DNA of 64,000 bases, taken from assembly GCA_021229015.1 (NCBI GenBank), contig CM037794.1, forward strand, positions 37,323,144 through 37,387,143, written 5' to 3'. The notes below the pieces were generated by a model. The model searched no databases and was not told the origin of the DNA. It saw only the letters and a list, made by a program, of their open reading frames with translations. The position numbers were made by a program, and so were the translations under genes. Numbering within the stretch: the stretch's first letter is position 1; every line of letters starts with the position of its first letter. Source of the stretch: Solen grandis (Eukaryota; Mollusca; Bivalvia; Adapedonta; Solenidae). Shown here in pieces: positions 26,416-36,829 of the stretch.

Positions 26416-26745
26416 CAAGTCAAACCTGTCTTAAGCGGTCATTGGAGAGAACAAGAAATATGGCCTTTTAAGAGGTAGCCGCTAAATATAGGTTAAACAT
26501 ATTAGGCCAAAAACATTTCCAACTTTAAAAAATCGTTCATTTACTTATCTTTTACTTTTAGCATCATTCAGAGGGAAATAAATAAATAAAACATATCCTT
26601 ACATACCTGCCCTCTTTTTTCTGGCTGGAGAACAGAAACGGAACTTTTTTTTGCCTCACAAAATGCTAGTTTGGTAGTATCAAAACTGACCGCTCAATAC
26701 AGGCTGGTCGCTTAATACAGGTAGTTGCTAATATAAATTCAACTA
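26416..26745. mobile_element. MITE-like element (TTAAGCGGTCA ends)
   Basis: The left end has AACCTGTCTTAAGCGGTCA. The right end reads, as reverse complement, ACCTGTATTAAGCGACCA followed by CCTGTATTGAGCGGTCA. The shared inverted core is CCTGTMTTRAGCGGTCA. About 330 bp, no coding capacity. Confidence 0.6.
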
Positions 26746-27164
26746 TTTTTCATAATTATGTTATTATCCGTTATTTGAAGGGCGAATTCTGGTCCATGTA
26801 CTGTTTCATTTGATTTGAATGTGTGCATGTCAGTATATTAATTTCAATAAATTGAAAATAAATTTCGAACAATGAGACAAATGGGTCTGAATGTCGATTG
26901 CAATCATACGTTTAATCATCGATTTATCATCAGAAATGTTGTTATGTTGAAGCTTTATATCGCCGCAACTGTATTTAGCCGGGTTTGTATGAAACCTATT
27001 ATTTCAGCGATTTTATCGGCCGAGTACGCGCCGAAAAACTGTTTTCATCATGCTGAAACCCGACGCGGTTTTCGGGTCAAAACGCATATATATTTCAGTT
27101 TTATTAACATTATACTGTTATCCAAGAAAATAGCCGTTTCCAAGTTTAAACAAACACCACACCT
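26746..27164. other. Non-coding flank of the transposon
   Basis: A 102-residue open frame here runs across the left terminal repeat of the transposon and has no recognisable domain; I treat it as chance. Confidence 0.45.
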
Positions 27165-27203
27165 TTCAATCGGAAAATGAGACATCAGTTGGATTCGACG
27201 ACA
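27165..27203 (+). repeat. Left terminal inverted repeat
   Basis: Matches the reverse complement of 32150-32188 with differences only at 27194 and 27200. Similarity stops abruptly at both edges, which sets the element boundary. Confidence 0.85.
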
Positions 27204-27997
27204 GGCTGTACTTTCGTCGTTATCCTTAAATCACTACCGACTGTTGTCATCGTTACTCAAATTTCAAAGACATGCCAACTTAAATCTCATATCTCTGCAA
27301 GAATAGGGTTTGAGAAGCCGTGGTTTAGATGAATAAAGACAGAATGTTAAAATAAATGATGCGTAGCTTGAGATAATTCACTTTATTCAGAAAACGTAAA
27401 TTTTTGTTACTGATTGGCCAGTGGCTCATACCATCGAAGCTTTCGGTACTCTTAATTCAGATTCACGAAAAGTAAACACTGAATGTCAGATAACAAAACA
27501 TTTTAAATATATTAATGTCGCAGTGAATTATACAATTCATACATGAATGAAACTGTGTGAAAAATTATTTTTTTTATACAGTTACCATATTACAAACATT
27601 ATTTCAACAGTACCTAAGAATTTCACTTACACATTTTGTCATAGTCCTCTACGTTAAAAAGCTAAAAACTGACTGTCGCTCAATAGAGTGTATAATTTCA
27701 AACTAAGAGCCTTAAGTATTTTTCATCTATAAGCACCGCATTTGTGGTATTTTTCGAAGTAAATGGTTTTATTGTTAGAAAATAAACCTATGTTTGTATT
27801 CTTTTTAATCAGGAACGTTAAATGTTTTCTTGTGTATGAAAAAAACATCACGATTTCAAACATATGCAAGCACCAGCACTTGACTATATCTTTAATAATC
27901 ATAATTCTTAATGAAAAACATTAAACACATGTACGAGAAAGCATATTTCAACGGCTTCGAAGCAAATTACAACTTTTAACGTGAGACGATAGAAATG

Positions 27998-28190
27998 GTC
28001 AGGTACGATAAACAGATAACCTGCTTAAATATAATATTGCTTCCATTTTATATATATACACTGTTTTTATTCATATTATATATAACAAAACATGTTTAAG
28101 TTGATATACAAACACTATGCATGCCTATGTTAATCGATAATATAACGTAAACACGTTTATAACTGTCAAGTACGTGTATGTCAGGTACGT
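27998..28190 (+). repeat. Internal GTCAGGTACGT motifs, left, forward (3 copies)
   Basis: Copies at 27998-28011 (GTCAGGTACGATAA), 28165-28175 (GTCAAGTACGT) and 28180-28190 (GTCAGGTACGT). Two more in reverse orientation follow at 28477-28487 and 28498-28508. Repeated short motifs on both sides of a transposase gene are commonly transposase-binding sites; that role is inferred. Confidence 0.8.
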
Positions 28191-28351
28191 GTAATAAATC
28201 GGTTTTCTAATAGTTATCCCCCGTAAGTAAAGTTTTCCATGACGTAATCCTACACATGCGCATATATCTTTATCATAACATCCGCCGGAAGCACGAGGTA
28301 CGAAATGTTTTCAAAGCGGGAAGCGTTTAAACCTTGAAACGAAACATCGAG

Positions 28352-28521
28352 GTAAGAACTGTTAATAGTTTCTTTTGGTTTGCATTTATAAACTGAAATA
28401 CATTTACTGAGTTATAAATATATGCAGATGAAATGATTTTATGATAATAAAGAATACGCTTATTAGTTAAAGTATAACGTTCCTGACATTTTTGTTAACG
28501 TACCTGACATATATATTTTAG
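28352..28521 (+). other. Predicted 5' UTR intron of the transposase gene
   Basis: The donor CGAG|GTAAGA at 28351/28352 and the acceptor ATATTTTAG|GGAGG at 28521/28522 sit just before the start codon at 28530. The donor is a strong consensus match. Two reverse-oriented copies of the ACGTACCTGAC motif lie inside this intron near its 3' end. About 60 bases upstream of the donor, CCGCCGGAAGCA resembles an ETS-type promoter element. Confidence 0.55.
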
Positions 28522-28529
28522 GGAGGAAG

Positions 28530-30923
28530 ATGGGTAAGACGAGAGCGGAGTATCAAAAAGCGTACCGAGAAAGAAAGAAGAAGAATGATAAAGAGTATTT
28601 AAAAGAAAGGAAAAAAAAAAAAATTCCCAAACAATGGAAAAGATCAAGTAGAGAAAAAATAACATTTAAGAAACATAATATGCAGGAAAATGAACAAAGG
28701 CAAGATGAAACACAAATTAATATAAATGAAAAACACGAAAAACAAACGAAAACCCAGTACAAATTAATATCAATACCAGAGAGAACAAAAAGTTACGAAA
28801 AAGAAACGAAAGACTTAAAGCAAAACAAAACAAAGCTGAAAAAACAGTAACCGGTGACAAAAATCAAAACCCTAGATGTACCCAAAAAAAGGACAGAGAT
28901 TCTGAAATTAGGCTTAACACCTAGAAAAGTCCCGATCAGTGTGAAGAGAAAATTGGTAATGGCAAATGCTATGATAGCTGAAATCCAAAAGTCAACACAG
29001 AAAAACAAGAAACAGAAACAAAGACGAGTTGTTGCAAATGTTGTGAGTGGCAATATTTTGAAAAAGTATAAGTGTATTGCCATGCTAAGTAAAGAAACAG
29101 GAATATCGAGAGGGGTACTGAGAAAGGTGAAAGATAAAAGATTGACAGCTATTTCAAGGAGACGGAGAGTCCTAGAAAAGGAGAGAATAAAACGGATAGT
29201 GGTTTCATTTATGGAACGAGATGACATCAGTGTAAATATGCCGGGGAAAAATGATTGCACAAATGTTGGAAAAGGGAAGAAGAAGCAAGTTAGGGTTTTA
29301 ACAGACTACTTGTCAAATTTGTATGAGAAGTTTTGTGCAGAAAATACAAATATAAAGGTATCTAGATCTGTATTTTGCCCTCTGAGACCAATGCATATAC
29401 TGTTAACCAAATTGATAACAAGAAATACCTGCCTATGTAGCAAGCACCAAAATTTTGCTATGAAATTAAAGTGTCTTCGCTCCATTGGAATTGATATATC
29501 GCCAAACCCAGAAACCGTGAGTAAGAAAGTGTCCGAACAAGAAATGACTAAATGTTAACCAATAAGAGTGGAAACGTAAAAGTGAAAACCAGTATGATTA
29601 AAGACGATTTCAAACAACACACAGAGCAGCAATACAAAGATTTCCTGCTTCACGTTTCAAGAGTGAAAACACAATATTCAGCCATTAGAACTCTTAAAGC
29701 TCAATTACCGAAGAATCAAGTACTAGTCCACATGGACTTCGCTGAGAATTTCACTTGTAGTAATGCTGATGAAGTCCAGAGTGCATACTGGAACAGCACA
29801 GCAGTTACCTTACATCCTGTTGTGGTGTACTATATGACTGATGAAGAGCTCAAACACAAAAATTTCATCTTTGTGTCAGATGTAACAAACCACAATTCTA
29901 CAGCAGTTTACACAATTTTGAAAAAGCTTGTCCCTAACTTGAAACCACTAGTACCAGACTTGAAAGTCATACATTACTGGACAGACAGTCCGTCTTCCAG
30001 TATAGGAATAAGTATATCTTTGACATTGTTTGCCACCATAATGAGATATTTGAAACCAAGGCCAAGTGGAATTACTTCGAATCAGGTCATGGAAAAGGAC
30101 CCTGTGATGGACTGGGGGGAGTAGCAAAGCGTCAGGCAATGGAAGCATGCAAGCAAGGAAAGGTGAACATCCAAGACGCAAATGATTTTTACAACTGGGC
30201 CACGAAAGTAAAGAAAAGTATTGAATACATATTTTACAACGGAAAGGAATACGATGATACAGCAAAAGAACTTGAATCAAGAAATCCAAAACCCATTCCT
30301 GGAACCATGAAATTGCATGCGATATTTGCTGCAGATAATTTCATCAACACAGCAGAGGTCTCATGTTACTGTGACACATGCCTGAATGGCAATGTCTGTG
30401 ATCACTGGAAAAAAGAATGTGTGCTAGAAAAAAACGACATATTCAATAAAGAAAAAGAAAATGCAAAGTCGAAACGAAAATCCAATGAAGTAGGTATTGA
30501 TGACAGTGAAAGCAGATGCAAAATACAGAAGCTTGACCTACCTGTCGCAGATGAACCGCCAACAATCGTTGATGAAAATAACCCATCTGAAAATATCTTA
30601 CCTGAAAATAACTTACCTGAAAATAACGTACCTGAAATCAAACCCGTCATTGGTGCATACTTTCTCGTGAAGTGGGACGATATCATTTACCCCGGAAAAG
30701 TTCTCGAGGTTGATGATGAACAGCAAGAGGCAAAGTGACGTTTATGGAAGAAACACAGCGGAAAGGAGATTTACAATTGTTTAAGTGGCCAATGCGAGAC
30801 GATATTCAGAGTGTTGAATTTGACAAGTTTGTGCGCGAAATCAGAGAGCCGATGCCATGCAGCAAAAGTAAACGGCAATTTAAACTTGACGATATAGACA
30901 ACATGTTTCTTGACACTGATTAG
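28530..30923 (+). pseudogene. Transposase-like gene, broken by one stop and three frameshifts
   Basis: One coding unit spread over successive frames: 28530-28850, the same frame after a TAA (28848-28850) to about 29550, a second frame to about 29997, a third to 30738, then back to the first to 30923. The N-terminus (MGKTRAEYQKAYRERKKKND) is a basic region, followed by a predicted helix-turn-helix (around KETGISRGVLRKVKDKR) and a Cys/His patch (CLCSKHQNF). The central part has HMDFAENFTC, then HYWTDSPSS and, across a frameshift, QYRNKYIFD, then ESGHGKGPCDGLGG. This spacing of acidic residues fits an RNase H-like DDE catalytic fold (inference). A C-terminal segment carries CYCDTC and a cluster of LPENN repeats. 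I recognise this family as a large group of uncharacterised proteins in molluscs and cnidarians; I do not know its accepted transposon superfamily. AATAAA follows at 31034. Confidence 0.8.
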
Positions 30924-31033
30924 GTTTGATTATATGTCATTAACTGGCTTCATGGCATGAAAGCAGTTTGTTAAACAACTCTTTGAATACATACACTTAA
31001 TTGTGTGACACATTTAAAAGATGTTTGCCAATT

Positions 31034-31039
31034 AATAAA
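31034..31039 (+). terminator. Polyadenylation signal AATAAA
   Basis: First AATAAA downstream of the transposase reading frame, 111 bases after its stop codon. Plausible 3' end signal for that transcript; not proven. Confidence 0.45.
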
Positions 31040-31061
31040 ACTGACACATGATATTTTTTTT

Positions 31062-31770
31062 GTCAAGTACGTTAACGTAAATCAACTCTAAGAAAACGTA
31101 ATGTACGTTTTTGCAAGAGAAACAGACAATGTGTATTTAATTAGAGGGTATTGTCTTTAGAAGTTCATAGTTGAAATATAACGTTTAATCTGGTGTTCGA
31201 ATATTTTATTACACAAATTATTTTTGATATGTCAGGTACGTTAAATACTTTCGAAAATCAGTATGTTAGGATTTTAAGAAATATTTAACATTTGTATCAG
31301 TCAACAGTTACGTTTTTATTAAAATAGATTTATATGTGTTACGAGTTACGATTGTTATTCAAGTATAAATATAATATTCACGTTTGATTTAATATTGGTC
31401 AGGTACGTTAAAAATACCGGAATATTTTAAGACGATAGCATAGCTTTGCTGATAATTCAATTAAGTAGAAAAAAAGAAGTTTAAGTCAGAAATGTTTTCA
31501 AATGTGCAAAAATATCTTGTATATATACTAATAATAATTTTGGAAATTATTAAATATATTTACAAAACATGTGTTACAATGCTAAGGTTAAATTTTCTTA
31601 GTAGCGTCAAGTTAATATCCAATAACTTTGTTATAAATTGTTATAAATCCAAAGTAGTTGTATGTAATCTATTTTACATACAATTAAGTTTATAAAAAAC
31701 AAACTTAAATTTAATATACTTAAATGTCTTCTCATTTACGCAAATTTATAACAAATATAACGTACCTGAC
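31062..31770 (+). repeat. Internal GTCAGGTACGTTAA motifs, right (4 copies)
   Basis: Forward copies at 31062-31075 (GTCAAGTACGTTAA), 31231-31244 and 31398-31411 (both GTCAGGTACGTTAA), and a reverse copy at 31760-31770 (ACGTACCTGAC). The 3-forward-then-reverse order is the same as on the left side of the gene. Confidence 0.8.
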
Positions 31771-32149
31771 CATAAAAAAATAGGTGTGTTGGTTTATATG
31801 TCATTTGTATGAAACTCGACAGTCAGAAAATGACCCCATAGTTTTTTCAAGTTAGTTCTGGTGTTTGGAAACGTGTAAATAAAGTTTGTTAAGTAAATGT
31901 TTTAATTATTTTTTCCGGCTTTTTGCTTTGTCCAAATGCCTAGTTAACTAGGAATGAATGAAAACGTTAACAGGGCCAACAGTTTGTCAGCAGGGTAATT
32001 TATATGTAATCTTTGAAAATGTAAACTTGATATTACCCAAAATTAGTTAGAAAACAACAACAACAACAACAACAACAACAAAAAACACTGAAAAATACGC
32101 ACATTGCATATTTACTACGTCTCACGCTACATGTATATAGTGCAACGGT

Positions 32150-32188
32150 TGTAGTCGACTCCAACTGATGTCTCATTTTCCGATTGAA
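32150..32188 (-). repeat. Right terminal inverted repeat
   Basis: Reverse complement of the left terminal repeat at 37 of 39 positions, ending CCGATTGAA. A (CAA)n run lies about 80 bases inside it, near 32055-32080. Confidence 0.85.
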
Positions 32189-32659
32189 CGGTATGAACAC
32201 TACATTTGCAAGTTTTTCTTGCCCAATTCAAAGAACTTGAAGCTGTGATAATAAATGTGCGTGTGCTTAAACAAAGTTGCATTATTGATCCACTTTATAA
32301 TAAAAAAGGAGAAAGACGTTTTCATCTACTAAATGACGTCATTTTTCCTATCTACGACACCTCTTTACGTCATTTTGGCGCCAAACTCGAGTCAGTGGAA
32401 ACGACATCGTGCAATATACATGAAGACTGGGGCGAATTATTAGTTATTATTTTCTGCGTCGAATAGAGCAGCACTGGAAATACGTGTATTTTCAGCTTCG
32501 TGGATATTACAGTGTCGTAAAGCAACAACCAGCAAAGAACAGCAAGACTCCCACACCCTTAGCATAGAGGTTTTCTATCTACTACTGTTAAATCATTACT
32601 TTTCGTTGACATTTAGTTTCGTGTAATTTGTAATAAAGTCAGATTTTTTGTATTTGTAT
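32189..32659. other. Non-coding flank of the transposon
   Basis: An 86-residue open frame (ending 32466) shows no domain I recognise. CRE-like TGACGTCA occurs within TAAATGACGTCATTT near 32332. No splice structure supports a gene. Confidence 0.4.
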
Positions 32660-32775
32660 TAATAGATTCATGTACCAGAACACGCGGGATCAATGGAACT
32701 GGGGATTAATATTCGTGGATAAAGTCGAAATCAACGAAAATTAGTCCCCCAACGAAAATCAATGATTCTACAGTA
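32660..32775 (-). repeat. Partial MITE related to 44189-44380
   Basis: The end AACGAAAATCAATGATTCTACAGTA resembles the end of the element at 44.2-44.4 kb (ACGAAAATTAATGATTTTACA). GGATTAATATTCGTGGA matches its interior style. The opposite terminus is not found. Confidence 0.45.
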
Positions 32776-32971
32776 GCTGTAATTCTTATCTAAGAGAAAA
32801 GAGCTGAAATTGAATGAAAATTGTCACGTTTAAGTTTCCATTTTCACAGTTCAAAATAATTACGTGTGTACTTCCGTTTTAGTATCTTAACTTTTCCAAT
32901 AGGCCTACATTGGTTTGTCTTGTGCGTTTATATCTTTTTTCTTTCTTTTTATGATCTACAGTGATCCATAA

Positions 32972-34408
32972 TTATGTAAACATTTGATAAAACATGTCCT
33001 GTATTCAGCGGTACACAATATAACTTCTAAGTTCTAAGTGCTCTCACCCACTGAGTTTGACTAGTTCCATTCCAAATATCCGGTCTGAAACGCTTGCATA
33101 AATCACCACGGAGATAGTGTATAATGGCTGTAATGTTTGTGCAAGGAGAAAGACAATAGGAATTTTGCATTGATAATGTACTATGTACAGAATCGCCAAT
33201 TAAGATAACGTAAAATGGATATATATATGTTATACTTTTATGCTAATTAGCACTTGAAATAGGATATATCTACAATCTATGCAGTGAATGTTAGTGATGT
33301 CATGGACATATTTACATATTTTGGAGAATTAATGAAATAAATGACATTAGATGTATTTTAGAGGTTCACTGTATATAATTACATTTGTACATACATATAT
33401 CTAAAAGCAGAATCGCATGGCCAGATATGCAAACATTGTCAACATTGGTATTGCAAACCCTCTGTAAAAAAAACATGTCTCTAAAAATCCGGACATATGA
33501 AATCGACCGGCATGGATGTATGTAGCGAATCATAAAACATTAAGAGAAAGCCATACAAAAACGTACAAGAAAACCAATGAAGCGAATTATCAAAGGCGAT
33601 GCAAAACAATAAACATTACAAGAAATGCTAACTGAAAATATTGATATTACAATGAAACAAGAATGCAGTAAACAGGAAATGTTTTGTTATTTTATTGTAT
33701 TAGCAGCATTAGAATCGTATTCATTATTTACAACAACGTCATCATTATAATCACCACCACCACAACTGTTAGCTAAACTTTCAGACATTTGTTAAAACTG
33801 TTTCTGTTCCGCCATCTTGATATCAGCTTTTCGCAGCTGTATGTTTTAATAATCAATATTGGTGTATGTAATTCTATTGAAATTTATGACGAAAATCAAA
33901 GTAAAGAAAATGACAGGATATTATCAATGACAACTTTTTCTGTGCGTGTCTTTTAACAATAACACATTTCCTTAATTGGGCCCGTAGTTTCACTTACTCA
34001 TGTCCGCAAAATGAACTCCAATCAGTGTCCGCAAAATAAACTCATACGTAATAAGGTACGTAATCTCATTTTTGAATTTGAACTGAAAAAGAGTCATTTC
34101 ATTGGCTGAAAAGGTTGGACAAACGGTATGTAAACTTACTTGATGATTTTGTTACTTACGATATTAAAATATTGCGGTAATGTCGCCATTTCTTGCTCTC
34201 TTTTTTATAGAATAAATATTGTCTGTCTCGCTGCACAAACAATAGGGACAACCAAGTAGATTATCACAGTGGCAATTTATGCAAACGTCTCATACCGGAT
34301 ATTTGGAATGGAACTGATCAAACAACGCAACGAGTGATCGCACTTAGAAGACGTTTCTGTACCACCGAATACAGGAAATTTTATATGACATCTTTACAAG
34401 ATTCTCGC
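32972..34408. mobile_element. Fold-back element with inverted arms of about 185 bp
   Basis: The left arm (about 32972-33160) and right arm (about 34210-34408) are inverted copies. Shared ordered blocks include TCCTGTATTC, GGTACA, TTCTAAGT, AGTTCCATTCCAAATATCCGGT, TTTGCATAAAT or its variant CTTGCATAAATC, GTTTGTGCA and AGACAATA. They enclose about 1.05 kb of AT-rich sequence with no transposase-like frame. The arms share the ATCCGGT...TTGCATAAAT block with dispersed repeats at 2.2 and 18.2 kb, so this is a multicopy family. Confidence 0.7.
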
Positions 34409-35701
34409 TTCATTAATATACATCTCGCAACTTGCGTATGGAACAAGAAAAACAATGATTAATAAGTGTTACTATTTGGTATTGAATATTTCTGAAGTAC
34501 AGAGAAACGAGCACTAAAAAGTCATTGGCAAGGTTTCTTTTGCAAATATATTAAACGTTCTTAATATCTGGTATCCGTAATTTAGTAAGAACTTTTTTCA
34601 CAGTAGTTGTTGAGGCATCCATTTTAAATGTTTTAACGAAGTCAATCTGAAACGCGATATTCAAGTGGTTTATAATCGAACACTTGTTTCTGTATATTAA
34701 TTACTTCAAAGGTCAATCTGACGTGACCTTTAATGCGATGTTGTCAGATCCTTATCGCGGAGCGCAAATTAGAATATGATTTTAATGAGATTGGCGTTTT
34801 AACAACAGGAAATGCAGAAACGGTAAAATATAAATAAATACTTTATGCTATAAAATTTCAGCCGGCACTAATTTAGGAACGTGTACAAAATTGTCTGACC
34901 ATTACCGTTTAATCCATTTTGTCAGCCAATGGAATAGCTCTTTCAGTCCAAGTTAAACACACAAAAAAGTTTTCGCAATGTTTGCCCAATTCTGTTAAAA
35001 AAAATGAACGTTACGTGAGTCACATCGACTTAAAAAATTGCGCTGTTGACTACGTGTCAAAACTGAGACAAAACGGTAAATTACCTATAGGTTATATTTA
35101 TAATAATATATGGCACTTAATCCTGCGCTCGGCTTTGCCTCGCTTGGTTTAAATTTCATATTATTGAGAAAAACAAATTTACTGTAATTAATACTGAAAA
35201 AAATATATGGAATTTAACCAAAGCAAAATTGAAGCCGAACGCAGGGTTAGATATTAAAAAACGAGAGTGCCAGAGCTGCAACAATATACGCCGCAACAAA
35301 AAATAAAGATAAGATTATAGAGGCTTCCGATATGAAAATAGGTCAAGTGGCAGTGTCAGTATGTATCCTTTTTTCCTCCTGAGCACAACTCTTGCAAAAA
35401 TCACTGAACCGGATAGTCCCTGCTCTATGCATTTTTACCCGTTATACAATGTAGTAATGACATTAATCAAAATCCATTCGGAAACTTGGGAGTTGCGTTC
35501 TCAAATAAATAACCTACAGAGGCCAAGTTTCGAAGGTCATAACTATTGCAAAAATCGCTCAACCGGAAAATCCCTGCTTCATGCACATCCATCCATTATA
35601 GTTATGACATTGACCAATTATCTTAAAGATCCATTCAGAAATTTAGGAGGAAGTGCTTTTCACAATGCTGCAATATCAATAAGCTACAGAGACTAAGGTA
35701 A
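34409..35701. other. Non-coding, nothing recognised
   Basis: Short open frames (for example 35361-35696) lack recognisable domains and splice context. A low-level direct repeat (AAAATCACTGAACCGGATAG with AAAATCGCTCAACCGGAAAA) is visible at about 35397 and 35550. Confidence 0.4.
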
Positions 35702-35916
35702 TATGGTACGACGCAGTTGTCATTTCGTTGCAGCCATTTCAAAGGTCGATGTGGTCATCAGATATACAAGTGAGCACTGCAATGCATTAGAAAACAATAT
35801 AAAATACTGCGTGCACCCTAGTTATCATCGAAGACAAGAAATGGTTCGAAAAGGCTGGTAAAATATGCACATACCTGCATAAGGCTGCAACAAAAAGACA
35901 ACTGCGTCGTACCATA
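35702..35916. mobile_element. Small MITE with 33-bp inverted ends
   Basis: Left ATGGTACGACGCAGTTGTCA... (35702-35734) and right, as reverse complement, ATGGTACGACGCAGTTGTCT... (35884-35916) match at about 30 of 33 positions across 215 bp. The motif GCAACTGCGTCTTACCAT directly follows at about 35923-35942, a partial extra copy of the right end. Confidence 0.7.
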
Positions 35917-36597
35917 TTTAAATGCAACTGCGTCTTACCATTTTGTAAAAATCATTATTTTATTGAAAAATAAGTTTCTGCTTCAAATGTGACTTTGTCT
36001 CATGACGTGAAAATGTTTCTTGTAACTAATTTGCAAAAACACGAGCATTAATGAAAACGCTGGTACAGCAATTCCAATCTTGTCGTATCCTGTCAGACGT
36101 TTCGTTATTCTTCTCCATTCGAATTTTCAGTTTGCTATAATTTTTATTTTTCAAAATGAATTTTCAAGTTGCATACACTATATGAACCGGAAAAATTAGT
36201 AGCGTGTTCATATATGTATCTCGTTATCATGCAATTCCTACAGAAACAGTAATGATTAACAAAAATATACCTTTTTTTTCAAAATGGCGGCCTTTGTTTA
36301 CAAAATGAATGAAATGACGCAGTTGTGATTCCTAGCCCTGATATACAAAGGTTACAAAATCGTCATGGTATAACTAAGCCAGTTAGAACATTCCACCTGC
36401 CCTCTGCTTCTTGTAATTATTTTAACTCATATTTTACACAAGCACCGCTGCTATTTTGCCACAGTGTGGTTTTTACAATACGCGCCGGATAATACTGCGC
36501 GCGAAAGAGCAGTCGGCACTGATTTAGCACTAATAATCATGAATAAAGAAGTTTGTAGACATCAAACTTTTGTTTTAATTGCGGTCACATAGAGAAG

Positions 36598-36746
36598 AAA
36601 TGGGCAATGTGGTAATGAATGGAAAAAAGAATATAAAGGCTGCGGGACGATTCCGGATGAGATGTAAATTGTCGCAATCCGATACAAGTAGCCCATTTAT
36701 TCAAGTAGATCAGGACAATGCTCCACTGAATGTTGAAAGTAGCCAG
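36598..36746 (+). CDS. Possible isolated coding exon, unknown
   Basis: A more GC-balanced block with an acceptor-like GCGGTCACATAG just before ATG at 36600 and a donor-like AGCCAG|GTATAC at 36746/36747. The frame between them is open for 49 codons, starting MGNVVMNGKKN. I do not recognise the product and cannot find neighbouring exons. It may be a chance combination. Confidence 0.25.
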
Positions 36747-36829
36747 GTATACTTTATAATCCTGTGTATAGACCAGCATTTTATATACTTTAAGCTATAT
36801 GAAGAAAACTTTATATTTAATTTTTAAGG

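Larger units (their letters stand above)
27165..32188 (+). mobile_element. 5.0-kb DNA transposon, full-length, apparently degraded
   Basis: Bounded by 39-bp terminal inverted repeats (27165-27203 and 32150-32188) matching at 37 of 39 positions and starting TTCAATCGGAAAATGAGACA. Between them lie one transposase-like gene on the plus strand with a 5' UTR intron, and nine copies of a GTCAGGTACGT-type motif, five upstream and four downstream of the gene. I cannot define a clean target-site duplication: the bases just outside differ (ACCACACCT left, CGGTATGAA right). The gene is broken, so this copy is not expected to make its own full protein. Superfamily not assigned. Confidence 0.85.

Noticed and set aside
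28793..29260. 155-residue minus-strand frame and other antisense frames over the transposase
   Set aside because: Shadows of the coding strand; protein-family motifs are all on the plus strand.
27153..32207. AACACCACACCT / AACACTACATTT as target-site duplication of the transposon
   Set aside because: Nine of twelve bases agree, but the right one is offset by 7 bases from the terminal repeat, so it is not a proper flanking duplication.
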